Of a stretch of 64,000 nt of DNA, positions 12,986 to 26,275 are shown in pieces; position 1 is the stretch's first letter; every line of letters begins with the position of its first letter. The position numbers were made by a program, and so were the translations under genes. This DNA comes from Rhabdornis inornatus (lineage: Eukaryota; Chordata; Aves; Passeriformes; Rhabdornithidae). Location: contig VWZS01004485.1 in the NCBI GenBank assembly GCA_013397075.1, positions 756,281 to 820,280 on the forward strand. Direction: 5' to 3'. Below the pieces are notes generated by a model. The model was not told the origin of the DNA. It saw only the letters and a list, made by a program, of their open reading frames with translations, and did no database searches.

Positions 12986-13815
12986 ATATGTGGCTAGATT
13001 TCAAAAATATTTTTAACGTAACCATTATTGTGTCATTAATGTTTAATTGATGATTTGTTTAGTCCCTACTTCTGGGAGTTCATTACTGCCTTTGTGTTGC
13101 ACAGTTGCAGCCCACATGAGCAGGGTGTTACCCATGACTGCTCACTGGGTCAGTGCTGCAGCAAAGCTGCAATGTAAATCCATACAATTCTAAACTAACA
13201 TGGTTGGTTTATACCATATTTAAAAAGGACAACTCAACCTGTACCCCTTCTTAGACTCCATCTGAATCTTCCAGTATGGGATCATTACCTTTCCTCTTGC
13301 ATGGCGTTTCTTTCCTTCACAACAGTTTCAAATGTGAACCAGAAGCAGACTCTTCATTGAAATTGAGTGAATAGGCTCTGCAAAATTTCACATTTGAAAG
13401 GAAAGAGAAAAATAACAGAAAACAGCTATCAGTGTTTCAAAACCTCTACTTTGATACTGAGGCACACACAGGTAACAATATCCTTTTCAGTTAAGAGTGC
13501 AGAGGAGATAATATGCAATAAATAAGTACTCTGAGCTACTCTGCAGAGGGGACTGGTGGAAAAGCAAGAGAGTTAAGTGTATTATTTTTAGATCCACAAT
13601 TCAATGTGCAACCCCTCTGACCACCTGCTTGACAGAAGAGCCAATGTAATCGATGCTGTCAGTCAGAGCATGCCTGGCTGTCCTTCCTTTTTGTCCGTTT
13701 CATGATCAGCCCAGCATAAAGTACCTCTTCATCTTTTCTTCCACTGCATCTTTGAAATTCTGTTATAACTACAAATATGGTGTGTCCTGTTTCTCTCTCA
13801 GGTATTTACTGTGTT
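12986..13815. other. non-coding stretch, no gene seen
   Basis: Unique AT-rich sequence with no recognisable gene. Confidence 0.5.
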
Positions 13816-13920
13816 CTGAACAACCTGTTCTGGTTGGAGATGCTCCTGTTCATTGCAGAGGCATTGGGCTAGAGGGCCTTTCAAGGTCCTTTCCAACCCA
13901 TTGAATCATCATTCAATGAT
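13816..13920 (+). mobile_element. CR1 LINE terminal fragment, sense
   Basis: About 100 bp of CR1 3' end: 'ggttggagatgctcctgttcattgcagaggcattgggctagagggcctttcaaggtcctttccaaccc', followed by a modified tail 'attgaatcatcattcaatgatgattct' that is itself a small inverted repeat. Confidence 0.75.
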
Positions 13921-14765
13921 GATTCTTGCTACTGTTATAAAATCACCTTTTAGTTCTTGTGCCTCCATATTAGTGTGGATGGAATTTCTCTCACTTAATT
14001 TCAGGCAGCCCTGCCTGAAATGTTTATTTCTGTGCTAGTCACCCAGACTGACCTTATTGCACTTGCATCAGTTGTGTTAGAAGCACCCATGCCAGGATGA
14101 AGTGACTCCCACATGACAAAGTACATTTATCCCTCTGCCTGCTATCAGGATAAACTCACTGATTCATTCACTATGCATCTTATGTTTCAGAAGTCTGAAA
14201 GGGGACAGATGAAGTCTGAAAAGGATCACATAAAGCCTGTTCAGATGGCTGTTTTGTTTCTTTGGTTGCTGTTGCTGCTTCAATAGAACTGATGTTCAAA
14301 GTCACTGATTTTCTCCAGTTAAATGAATTTTGTCCACTTGCTGGAGATAGAGGACACCTGCCTCTCCCCTTAGAAAGGCTGATGTGCTCGGCTGAGCAGA
14401 AAGATTATTATATGGAGTGGATAATTGGAAAGGTTTGGCAATTTGAAACTAGACTGAACAGCTGAAAGCAGGCCTGAGGTTTGAATACTTCCATGGAAAT
14501 TAATGTTGTGGTATCTGTTCATTTTTCAATATATGGTGTGTGGTTTTGTAAATTAATAGCAATTTACTTACAGGATCTGTGAGGAAAAGTAACACTGGAA
14601 GGAAAGAGAAGGCTTGAAAAACATCTTTGAGAAGTTTATGCCCTGCAAAATTTCCTATTGAGGCAATTCTTCATTCCTGGAGATAAGAGCCAAAAAATAA
14701 TTTCTTTATGTTGAAAGGAAAATAATGTCAAATCTAATGCATTCTGGTTCTCATATAATCAATTA
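13921..14765. other. non-coding stretch, no gene seen
   Basis: Unique sequence between two CR1 fragments, with no recognisable exon. Confidence 0.5.
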
Positions 14766-15112
14766 TAGAATCATAGAATGGTTTGTGTTGGAAAGGATCT
14801 TAAATATCATCTAATTCCAACTCCCCTGCCATGGCCAGGGACACGTTCCACTAGACCAGGTTGCTCCAAGCCCCATCCAGCCTGGCCTTGAACACTGCCA
14901 CGATGGGGTGTCCACAGCTGGGCAACCTGCCAGTGCCTCACCACCCTCACAGAGAGGAAGTTTTTCCTAATATCAAACCTAAACCTACTTTCCTTCAGGT
15001 TGAAGCCATTCCCTCTTGTCCTGTCACTATACATCCCTGTGGAAAGCCCTTCTCCTCTCTCTCTTGTGCCCCCTTTAGCTGCCAGAAGATGCAAGAAGGA
15101 CTGGAAGGCTGC
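14766..15112 (-). mobile_element. CR1 LINE 3' fragment, antisense
   Basis: It starts 'atagaatcatagaatggtttgtgttggaaaggatctt' and continues through 'actagaccaggttgctccaagccccatccagcctggccttgaacactgcc', 'ctgccagtgcctcaccaccctcacagagagg' and 'gttgaagccattccctcttgtcctgtcactatac'. It is well preserved, so this insertion is relatively young among those here. Confidence 0.95.
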
Positions 15113-18100
15113 TATAAATAATCTAATGATTGACTACTGCTTCTCACCTGTGTAGCCATGCATGTCACCCTCTTACTCCAGGCTGCAGCAAGCTCCTGCT
15201 GGAAGCTTGGATTAGGATTCCTCTGTTTGTGTTCAGTGCTCTCTGCTGGCATGCGGGGTCATACAAGCTGGAAAACCAGTCCTGGCTTTCTATGTCCCCA
15301 GGTCTGGGCTTATACACAGGCTTATGAAGGACCCTGCAGAGCTTAGGCTCTCCTGGTGCTGTTTTGTTTTGAAGCTGGCAAATTTTCCTGGTGCTTACAT
15401 CTCAAAATAATATTATTCTACAACTGCAGCTTGTCTGAGCGTAAGTAATCCTATTATAAGTAAATTTGGCCTCGGAGATGAAGATGAAGCCAAAAGGCAA
15501 AAAGCAGTGAAGTCACATGCTTTAAAGTCAACTGCTCTATTGTGACAACCCCCTACATCAAATTATCATTTAATTTACAGAAATCCATGTTCCTTTTTGA
15601 ATTCTGAGATCAATATCTTAAGTAAATAAGATACATTTGGATGGTGCATTTTTTATCCAGTTCTCCTTTTGAAGGATTTTTTTTTTTTTCTTCAAAGAAG
15701 CCAGATCCATTCCCCCAGTTAATAATATGGAGTTAAAGAGATATTTCATGGGAGTTAGTTTTGATTTGAAGATACATCAAGTTATATTCTTCAGTTGCTG
15801 AAGCTCATCATTCAGGACAGAAGATTTACGGAGATTCAATCAAAAACACATCAACTTTATGAGATTTTCACGTTCTCCTTGGTTCAGGTTTGAAAAATAA
15901 AGTATTATGCTGTGTTTCTAGGTTTCTCAATATCCTGGACAAGCTCAAAGGGGTTAAGAACTCTTGTGTCACAGATGGCTGAAGAGAAAGGGCAAAAAAA
16001 TCTGTGCTGCTGCCCAGTGTTTGTCCCGGTATCTTTCCTGGTTTCCTACCAGCCATTAAAATGCAATAGTGCGTCTCATGGGTATAAAGCTGTGGTAACT
16101 TATTCAGTATTAAGGTTAAATTCAGCTAGATACATGGGGGAGTGGTTCTATTTTCCCTGTTCCTTCTGCAGCAGCTGTGGAGGGTCCACCTTTTACAATA
16201 CTATCTGCAAACCAATGTGGTACCAGGCTCTAATGTATAAATAAAACAATAAAATATTGTTTTATTGCACAATAAAAACACTAACAGAAAAAATAAGTTG
16301 GGATAAGATGTTTAATGACTTCCAGGAAAACTTGAAATTTTATCCTCTAAGTAAAAGGAAAAGTATTTATGAACAGTTCTGGGTGAGGGCTCTACCTTTG
16401 CATTTCAGTGCTAATTGGAGTGATGACTTCTGCAGTAATGTGCTTAGATATCAATCAGCAACTGTGGCACAGTGCAGCTGAATTCCTTTGTATTTCCTTA
16501 CTCTTAGTACCACCAGCCTGATAGTACATGGGCCCTGAGCATATATCTTGGTTCCACAAACAGAGCTTGATACTTCTTTTTTGAGTACGTTCACTCCCTT
16601 CTTTGTTTCCACTGTAATTTGGTGACATTTCCTGATTTCCTCCTTGCTGAGTTTATTATCCCAGATCCAGATGACTCTGGGGCAAAACCCTTTCTTTTTC
16701 TGTCTTTATCTGTACTGAATGTCTCACACCCAGTGGAGATACCCAGAGAGCCACCTTCTGCCAGCCATGTGGGATGAACAAGCTCTGGGCAATCTGCTAC
16801 CTGAAGATATTGTATTTTGCTCCTCTAGGAGACTTACAGATCACAGGCACTATCAAATTATCAGCGACTGAGGACAGCCATTTGTGCAGGCCAAGAAGGG
16901 GTTCCATGCCTCTGAAAAGGAGTTGATGAACAGAAGGATGGCTGTGACTGGCTCTGATGAGCTCCAGGGTGAATTTCAGGGCTGGAGAGAGAAAATTACA
17001 GACAGAGACTTTTGAGAACAGCTGGAGACTTTACTGCTAATTGTCTGATCTAGTGAGATGTTCTTGGATTACAGTGCCTGATTACCAGCCGGAAATGCCT
17101 AAGCATACAATCCACCTTGTGTGAGGAAATGGGAGACTAAAAGGCCTTCTGTGTGGGAAAGGGCTTGGAGGCACACAGAATTGCTTACAGGGAGCCACAT
17201 GATCTCAGTTTGCACCTTCCAGGGCCATTTGTACCTTTGCTGCATTCAAGGGGGAGATCATTCCTGATCTTCACGTTATCACATCTGAGTAAAGAACATA
17301 CTGTAGCCTGTGTGTTTCCACTGAGCACCAAAGGAATTTTGACCTTGTGTATTCTTAAAGATCTCCTGAATCTCATTTCCTAGTAATGAAAAATCACATG
17401 ATTTGTATAAAATGTGGTTGTCAGATTTCACTTGGCACACAACCCAGTCCTTTGGGCATGCAAGTCTGCTAGTTCAGTCCTGCACTACAGCAAGACCTTG
17501 CAGACATTTACCAACTCCCAGGGTTTTATTTCTTTTCCCACTTCCAATCTGAGGAAGAGCAGAGAGCTGCAACACCCATCTCTTTGATTAGGAAAAAAAA
17601 TTGGAACTTTGTGTATGGTAAGACTCAAGAAGGTGACAGTCCAGGTCTAAAGACTCCTGCCTGTCCTCAAAGAATGATCCCTGAGCCTAGCACAGCACAG
17701 TTGTGTAATATATGTCACTTGTGCATGCCTTGGCACTCATCCCGAGCTCCATCTGTGCCAGCCCCATATCAACATCAGCACAAGGAAAAGTTTGGCATGA
17801 GCAAAACTGATGTGCTTGGGTCTGCCTTGAAGAGCTGCAGTGACAAAGGAAAAACAACACCAAGAGGAAGGGAGCAGCAACAAACCTGATCTTAGCATGT
17901 GGTTGAATGCCAAACTTCTTGTGGGTTGAGTACTTGAATTTTTGAGCAAATTTGTTCAATTGTCTTTAATGTGAACAATGGATAATGGGTTGTCTTTAGT
18001 TTTGCCACTACTGTGGAGTAGGACTTTGTGTATACTCTTTGTGCACAAGAAGGTTTCCAAACAAAATTGTTCAATAACTGTGGTACATTTATCCTCAAAA

Positions 18101-21100
18101 AGAAAAGAAAGCTAGAAAATCTGCATTCATCAGCTAAGCACACAGACAAAAACATATACAAGGACTGTATCTTTGTGTGTATATTCAAACAATCTGTTAT
18201 ATATGAACTGTCATCCTTCCCTAATTTTCTTGACATATTAAATGATTCCCATCTGAAAGCCTGACATACACCTCCAAAATTAATCTGGTGTGTTTTCCAG
18301 ATCTGTGTTTTCATAGTATCTAGTCCCATTTCTCTTTGTTTCACATCTTAACAACATGAAGAACTACAAAAACAGTCGAAGAAATTAAATTCTGAACAAA
18401 TGAATCCAACCGAAGTATCTGACAAAGATACCTGCAAAATTAGGGTCTATATCTCATTTTATCTAATAAACCAGCAGCAGCTGGCACTTCCACGTGCAGG
18501 GCAAATGGTGTATTATATGCTGCAGGATGAATTTGCACTGTCTTTTCCTGGACTCCACCTCTTATTCACACTGTCTGGCACCTACAGGGAGTAAAAGAAG
18601 GGCTGGTGAGCTTGGGACTGTATACTCTGTCTTTCACGATTACTGAATGTTATTTCACAGGTAGCACCAGTATTTTTTATGTATCAGTAAAAACATGTTA
18701 CTAATGTCAGTGACTTAGAATTTAAGCTAGTGATTCATCACTAGTTTATTTCCAAGATAACATCCCAGAATCTTTTCCCTAGAGCTGGGGTATGAATTCT
18801 GTTTGCTACCATGTTTAAGCAAAGTTCCAGCAACAAAGTGCCAGTTCTCACACAGCCAACTTGCAGACTTCCACTTCTTGTGGTCAGGAAGATCCAAATA
18901 TCAGCTCAGATCAGTATTTTCAGCCACTACAAAAGATAAAAATCCTGAGGTGCCCAGACTGTTTGCACATCCTCCAGCTGTGTTCCACCAGCATGCCTGC
19001 ATAACGTGATCCCTTCTGCTTTGCAAAGAGCCAAGTATTCAGCTTTTCTAGACTTGGGTCATCCAAATCAATTTGTCGTGATAAAAGTGACATCTTTTAA
19101 GAGAACAAGCACTTAACCTCTGTCAGAACAAGACCCCACCACACTCAGATTTGGAAACATTTTGATCCCACCCACAGTAGACAGTACTCACAGTGATTTT
19201 TATAGAAATGCTTTCATATGCTGATCTCAACTTCTTTCCAAATCACTCCATGTATTCATAGGGAAGATTAACTTTAGTGTGTTGTTTTGTATAAAAGGAA
19301 AAAACAGCAAAAAGTCCCGTAAAATTCTGAATACATGTAGCCTTGCATGGTAACACATCAAATACATGGAGGTGGTTTTGTCCTGAAAATTTTTAGAGCA
19401 TATTTTGAATAGGTGAGAAGGAGATAGTCAAAGCACACACCATTCAACAAATAAGAGCAGCCTGTTTCTTCAAAGGTGTGAGAGCTGCTTGGTTTTATTC
19501 AGCTATAGTAAAAGATGGGGAAATCAGGACACTTGTGGACTCCTCAATTTTAAATACTGTAAATGAAGTAGAACTGCCCTGCTCTCCATCCAGAATGTGC
19601 TGGCTGATTTCTTTCAAAAGAAGAGAGAATCAGGCCTTCAAGAGGAATTCCAGAGAAAGATTGTAAGTTTAGGGATGAGATATAAAGTGTAAATAGGATC
19701 ATGGGAAACAGAAACAGATACAGGATAAAACTGGCTATATCAAAAGAAACTTGAAGAGAGACAAGAGCTGGCCAGTTGGGGCAGAGCTATGAGGGTCTTG
19801 AGGACACATAGCTAGAGCTTGATGCAAAGAGAAGCCTGAGGTGCAGAGACCTCAGCCTCATTCCCTCTCCTGTGGACTCTTGCTCCCCATCAGTCTGACA
19901 AGGAGGAGTGGACCCAGCACTGTGGCTATGTGAGCTGGCAATCCCTCTGCCATTAAAACTGGAGGCAGCATAACTGAATGGGAAAAGTCAATCCTGCGGA
20001 GAGAGACACCTGCACAGCCCTCTGTTCTGCCTCTGCAGAGGACCTGGCTGCCTGTGTGGGGAGGGCAGGTGTGCTATCAATGTGTCATTTATGCACTGAA
20101 AGAGAGGGCTCGTGTACAGCAGCAGCCCAGATGGACACCATCACAGTCAGTTCCATTCCCACTTCCAAAGGCATTGCCATGCATTTGTCGCTGAGATGCC
20201 GAAACAAACAGATGAGTTAGGTGAAAAATGAACTCATACTGTGAGCAGCTGAGCACGGTACAAAAGGGGGCAAAGCCCTCTTGGTGGCACTCACAGATGC
20301 CTCTCACCCTTGTGTTACTGCTGGGTTCTTTGGCAGAGCTCCATGTTTTGCTCCAACCTTGTTTCCCCGTGACTTGAATGCCAGGGCTGATCTCGTCGTC
20401 TGTGCTGCTGCTTGTTTGTGTTGAGGAGCAAGAAGCAGCCCCATTCACCCACCCACCTTCCTTGTTCTGAGGCACTGGGCTCCCATTTAATGAGTGCTCG
20501 TACAGCAGAGCTCACAGCCATGTGCAAAGCCAGACAAAAGGGCAAGGAAAAACAAAATACTTGAAAAGGACAAAGAAACAGTGAAATTAACATAAATTTA
20601 CCTAGTTAGAAACATGCTAATTGGAGCAAAAATCAAGGATGGTATTCTCACAGCCTGGTTCTGCTGGGGAGTTTTTTCTGGCATCATAACAGGGGTGAAC
20701 CTCTAATCAGTATGATCTTGAAATCAGTGGGATATCAGCACAGTAGGAGTAGCGGCTACACTTCCAGACCTCTCATTCAAAGTAGCCTGAGCCCTGAAGA
20801 AAGAAGTCTGAGAAGAGAAACACCAATAAACCCCACAGAATATTTCAGACATCTGAAAATTTTAATCATAATCACTGTTCTACTCACAATAAAAAGAGTG
20901 GAAAAATCTGGCCTCTATTAAAATAAAGTTTTGGATTTTAACGCTGATTTAATGCAATTTTCAAAGGAGAATCTTATTTAAAGCTCCTGTTTCCTCATTT
21001 TGGTTGATTCCCCATGGAAATGTACATAAGGATAGCTCCTTTAGAAAGCACAGTGTGCTGGTGCTGTCCTTTGAATTTACATTAAATTCCACGTGGACAA

Positions 21101-22502
21101 TATAACAACTTGGTATTCTTTTTGCTAACAGAGTCAACAGAGAGATATAGGCATACAGAATGCAATAGATGTATTTATATAGATAGACACATAATACTCA
21201 TCAGTGCCAAAGGAGAGGAAACAATAAGCTTCAGGCTAAAAACAAACAGGAAAAATTGAGTGTGTGTCCTGTTTCCACTCTTAGTCTGAGAGTAGGATTC
21301 TGCAGTCAGGTTTTGCATAATCATCCCACCTTTGCTGAGAGAGTATATATGGTTTTCTGTGCAAAAATCAGACATATCACTGCTTAGGCACGGGCTTTCT
21401 TTCTGACAGTGATCAGATAATTAAAAAAATTAATGCCAATGTGAGATTTATCTATAAAGTAGGGGTGAATTGCACAGGAATGTCAATAAACCAGGATTTG
21501 GGAAGGTAAACAGAACATAGGCTCAGACATAGATTTTAAAGCAATCTGGTCATATTATTAACCCAAGCACAGGATTCCAGGATGAGCACATATGTGCTTA
21601 ACATGCTCCTGACTGAGGCCCATTGTGGGGGACAGTACCAGAGAGCTCTGAAGCAGGAGGTGCCTAGCATTGGCACCTGGTTTGGATAAGAGTGGAAAAG
21701 AGTGACATAGTTGGTGCTGCCAGACAGGTGAGCTGATTTTGAGAAGTATTCTCAGAAAAAAAACACTTGTGAATTGATCATGAACAAAAATCCAGTTAAA
21801 TAGCATCACTTGTCTGGAGCAGATTTCCAAGGGACACATTTTGGATATCCAAAGTTCTAGACAATTTTGCATGCATGGAGCAAGTATCTCACCCCAGAGT
21901 AAGGGTCATTGTCACTGTCATGGGCAGCCCCAATTAAATGATTAAGATAAATCAAGGTCAGAGTGTGTTAACTTTTCTCAGGAAGACAACTTGTCCAAAA
22001 TTATTTTCAAGGCCTCACGATTCAATTATTGTAGCTGCCTATCCTCATATTCACTGCAATATTTTTTTTTAATTCTTGTGCCATCCATAAGAAAATTTCC
22101 ACAAAATCAGATTCTATAGCTAGTTTACGTTTTATTTTCCCAAGAATGAAAGACATCAGGTGTGAGAAGCCTTTGACTAAATACATCTATTTTCAGTCTA
22201 GTCATCCCCTAACTTCCTTTCAACTGTCTGCAGAGACACTTTATCCCATGTCAAAGACAGTAAAAATTAGGCAAATTAATTGTGCCCTCAAAAAGCATAT
22301 TTCTTGTTTTCCTTGCAAACAAGCTGAGAGATACTAGCCTCAGGTGCTCCCACATGCACTGAAAATGTCTAAAGTTAGCTGAGATAAATGCTACTGTGTC
22401 CTACTTTGTGATTTTTTTTTTTCCCCGAAGTACTACCAGTGTTTTGGACTTTGTTCAATTCTGGATGCAATTTCTTATTTGTGACTGCTCTATCATCACC
22501 AG
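15113..22502. other. 7.4 kb non-coding stretch, no gene seen
   Basis: Unique AT-rich sequence. Apart from the short hairpin at 16240-16266, I see no repeat, RNA gene or exon I can defend. Longer open frames, such as 17892-18344 minus (150 codons) and 20089-20475 minus (128 codons), show no motifs or flanking splice signals that stand out. Confidence 0.45.
16240..16266. repeat. perfect 12-bp inverted repeat (hairpin, 3-nt loop)
   Basis: aataaaacaata - aaa - tattgttttatt is a perfect palindromic stem of 12 bp. It also presents AATAAA on both strands. There is no G+C-rich stem or U-tract, and this is not a bacterial terminator context. It is probably a chance AT-rich palindrome. Confidence 0.85.
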
Positions 22503-22700
22503 GTGCAGGAGGACACTATTTTGGATGATATGGTGTCACCAGCTCTTACTACAGCTACAGTTGTTATCACTGTCACCGTTGTCATATCGGTGAGTGCTTA
22601 CTTGTGTTTCCTGAGGTACATCTGCTCCGGATGCTGCAAAGCTGCCCAAGTAGGACCAGACAGAAGACTTGATCCCAGCAGGTTTGAAGAACAAGTCTAA
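22503..22700 (+). CDS. candidate terminal coding exon of a single-pass membrane protein (unidentified)
   Basis: I do not recognise this protein. A pyrimidine-rich tract and 'catcaccag|gtgcaggag' form a plausible splice acceptor at 22501-22502, and the same frame has a stop at 22482-22484 just upstream, so it would have to be spliced. The 65-residue frame starts VQEDTILDDMVSPALTT. It is followed by a hydrophobic, beta-branched segment (about residues 17-37, core VVITVTVVISVSAYLC), then RYICSGCCK with a juxtamembrane Cys cluster (35, 41, 44, 45) typical of palmitoylated tails. It finishes with a charged tail ending SRFEEQV before TAA. That order suggests extracellular N side, one membrane helix and a short cytoplasmic tail. 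No upstream coding exon was identified. It could be chance, since one short frame is weak evidence. Confidence 0.35.
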   Translation: MQEDTILDDMVSPALTTATVVITVTVVISVSAYLCFLRYICSGCCKAAQVGPDRRLDPSRFEEQV

Positions 22701-23600
22701 TCTCATCTCATCAAAGGATCTACTAAGCTGTGACAAGAAGTATCTGCAAGAAGAAGTCCCAGAATGTCGAGGAGACATGTTATTCAGAGATTAATAACGA
22801 GAAGCACACCCTCATCCAACATCAGTGCTTGCCACACTGTACTGTCTGTACCTGTAATTGATTTGTCTAGGTATAGTGAACCTTCTTCTGAAGTTTTCTG
22901 ATGAGATGCTTCTATAGAAAACACTTTTAGTAGCATTCCTTGGCATTTTTCATCTTCTCTGTTATTATCTTATTTACTGCATTTTTGTTGACATGTCTCT
23001 GCTTTCGCAGTTGAAAATTGATTTGGGGGCCCAGAGTTCTGCCACTGTTACCATCTTTCTCACCTGGTGAGAGAGAAAAAGAGCCAAGGACCTTGGGAAT
23101 TGTCTGAATTTGTTATCTTTTGAAATTGTAAAAACAAACTGGACCCACTTTTGGCACTCCAAAGGCAAGACTTAGCTATCCACCACAGAAATCCATACAC
23201 TTCATACACTACAGCTTGCATTGTATTGGAGGTCAAAACAGGTGATCTAGTGATCTTCTGACCTTCTAATCTTAAACTGATCTGCTGATCTTAAACTCAG
23301 TGCTAACAAGTGCTCACATTTCTGTTACTAACAGAGCTTTCAAGTCCATGTGTTGCTTTTTCTTTGCTGTTGAACCATTTCATTTTTGCCATGTAACCCA
23401 GATGCTACTGGGCATCTATCAGAGCCACAACTATACTGACTGTTTAAAAAAAACTCCCTCTCTGTTATAATTCTGGCCATGCAAGTGATATTCTCCCACT
23501 CATATCCTAGTCACTGAGTGTACGAAGTTTGAATCAAGATAACTGGGGGGAAAAAACCCACATCTGAATAAAATAGTGAAAGTAAATCTGAAGCTCTTTG
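22701..23600 (+). other. possible 3' UTR of the candidate exon, with AATAAA at 23567
   Basis: If the 22503-22700 exon is real, the first perfect AATAAA downstream is at 23567-23572 (tctgaataaaatag), giving a UTR of about 0.9 kb. Otherwise this stretch is featureless AT-rich DNA. Confidence 0.2.
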
Positions 23601-24527
23601 ACAGCAGATATTTTTTGTCATTCCCAGGACCAGATGAGAAAATGAAGTTCAGAAGAAAATGTCAGTGGAATGCCTCTTTTTGGGTCATCTTGGTTTAAGC
23701 TGGACTGGGAAGAGCTGAAAAGTTTTTATTTGGAACAACTGATTTTGGGTTGTTTTTTTTTCTGCAGCTCACAAAGCAAAAGAAGTACAGATAAATAAAC
23801 TCAAACATCCCAGTGGTGGCCTGTTTGAGACCTGCCTGTATCAAGTCTTTCAGAGATGTGTTGTTTACCACTGGCACATTCACTGAGGCAAACTACAGCT
23901 GTATTTTCCCCCTTACAAATGTACCTCTCCAGCAGACTTTTCTTTTATGTCAACATCTTCTCTCGTTTTTAAAACAAATCCCAAACCATTCTGGTCTTTG
24001 ATTTTACAGCAAAAAAAAAAAGCTTGAAGATGGAATATTTGAAATGCCTGTTAGGAAAATTTGAAAGTGAAACTCTTATTTTTGCAAATGTGCCTATGTG
24101 GCATGAGCCAACCCACATTTTTTTTGATGAGTGGAGCTGCCAGCAATGCATGCCAGGCAGGTTTTGGATCTGATCTGTGTCCCTTGGGCATCTAGTGCTC
24201 CTAATCCAAGAGCAAGGAAGAAAAGAGCCAGGACCACTTTTATTCTGGGAAAGGGCCAACAAAAAGCAGTGCAGCTCTGCATGCAGACCTGGGTATCATT
24301 GTAGAAATTAAATCCATTATTCATAGCCAAATTTCACCTGCAAGGAATCAGCACTACTTGTGATTAAAGCTGATATGTTTGTTTTGCCAAGTCAAAGCTG
24401 TATACTGTGTTTTGCCTCTTAAGTATGTATTTCAGTATTTCTGTGTATATGTGTCACAAGATAACTGAAGGGCCAATTTCATATTAAATACTCTGTTTGG
24501 CAAATCTACCAAATTTGTAGATTTTAT

Positions 24528-24617
24528 ATATTTCTGTATTTTATACACTGTGTTATAAAATACAGAAAATAGCAGTGTATTCAATAGCCACCTAGGCCTT
24601 CTCTTTGTTTCAAAATT
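24528..24617. repeat. dispersed repeat, copy B (pairs with 12895-12985)
   Basis: 'cactgtgttataaaatacagaaaatagcagtgtattcaatagccacctaggccttctctttgtttcaaaatt' matches copy A in order and orientation with a handful of substitutions. Sequence just upstream (tttggcaaatctacc) also resembles the 'tttggcaaacctac' before copy A. Confidence 0.8.
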
Positions 24618-26159
24618 CAGCTACCTAGAAAATCTTCAAACCTAAATCAGGAGAGAAATGATTCCTTGCATTCATTAGGACCATGTGTGCCACATTTCTT
24701 TTAATATATTACTATCATCTGAACTGTAGTTCTTAGCATTTCACTGAGCAGGTTCACTATGTTCTAGTCCAGTGGCTCACACACTATCTCTGACAGAGCT
24801 GTACGTTCTGACTGTTTTTCTTGGATATATTTTCTTTGCAATAATAAGGTGATTTTTGGTTCTTAAACCAATGAAAGCTGCAGAATGAGATAATAATGTT
24901 ATAAACTGAACCCATATTAGTGATAGCAAAAGGGATAAGAGGGGAAGAAAATAATGGGAAGTCATGCAAATACACAGGGGATCAGAAATCCTGCTCATGG
25001 TGTATTATTGTTCACTCCAAGGCGAGTGCAGAGGTAACCCCATACACTGCCTTCCCATTTTCTCATCTCTCTCCCACACAGCTTGACTCCTCCAGCCATT
25101 TCCAATGATAGTCTTCATAGAATCCCTTCTATGGTCCTAAGTCCCCATCACAGCCAAGGCTAAGAATGTAGACCATTCATTCTCATTATTCACCCGCCTT
25201 AATTTTGTTTTTAATCTCTTCCCATCTACTCCATATTTTCTATGACATTCCCATTACTCATGACCCAGTGCATAACCCTTATTACTGTTGCCACTTCTGG
25301 TTTACTTCAGTTCTGTCTGCCAGAAAAAAATTGTTCCCTAAATGTTGTGGGGAACATTATAGACTCAGAATACAAATAATATAACTATATAAAAAATACT
25401 TCAAATGGAATTTATACAATATTTTCCATCTTTTCTTCTTATATATAAGGCAATTCTTCCCACATTGAAGAAGGATTCTCAGCTAAATACGTCTGATGAA
25501 GGTCCTCAGAACTCTGCTTTTTGCAGCCATGGATCTCAGTTCACCAAGAAGTTATCTTGTTAAAAAGAAGCTGAAAGAAAGATTTTGAAGTTGCTGAAAT
25601 ATAGAATAACTCACCTCTTAAATCAATATGGCTTAATTTTCAGGCCTGGTGTCTAACTAGTACATCTTCATTAGTCCATTGACCAAAGAAATGAGGTACT
25701 GTAACAGTGAAAACAACAGAAAAGTTTTGAATATAGACAATATTCTGTGGTTTGTGGCTTGTATTTTGTTTTCATTAAACTCTTTTCTCACACCTTAACT
25801 GTTTGCGACTAAATAAAGACAGCAAATGCATAACTCTGATTCTTCTTGATCACTGGCCTGTTTGGGTTGGTTGCCTCCATTTCAGATACATGTGGTACCT
25901 TGGTTTTACAGAAAGTAAGGGTTTGTATTGACACATAATCAGCCTGCATTTCTTCCTCTGCCAAAGATCTATATGGACACCCCACAGCAGCTCTAACACC
26001 GTCAAGGACCTCTGCACATCTGCCCAGCATCAGCACAGCCTGGGGGAAGCCACACCAGCAATTTCCACCAAATCCACCACCACCACCCTGCAGCTCTCTT
26101 TCCATTCTTTCCTCCACTGGGCGAGTAATTTAACATGAGTCATCCAAAGGAGGAACAGA

Positions 26160-26275
26160 AACCACTTAAGTGGTAGGGTACTACCCTGGGCATCAGGAAT
26201 CATGGGGACTGCTCCCTTTCCCTGGGGTTTGCTTCTGTGTTTGCCATTAACCTTCAGAAAAGAAGCTGGGAGCAG
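26160..26275 (+). mobile_element. possible MIR-type SINE remnant
   Basis: 'aagtggtagggtactaccctgggcatcaggaatcatggggactgctccc...tttgccattaacct' follows the order of the MIR core consensus (agtggttagagc, gactgggagtcagga, ccactaac). MIR-like relics are known in amniotes. The match is by eye and weak. Confidence 0.35.

Noticed and set aside
16240..16266. Hairpin as a possible miRNA precursor or terminator
   Set aside because: A 12-bp, almost pure A/T stem with a 3-nt loop is too short for a pre-miRNA and irrelevant as a terminator in a vertebrate genome.
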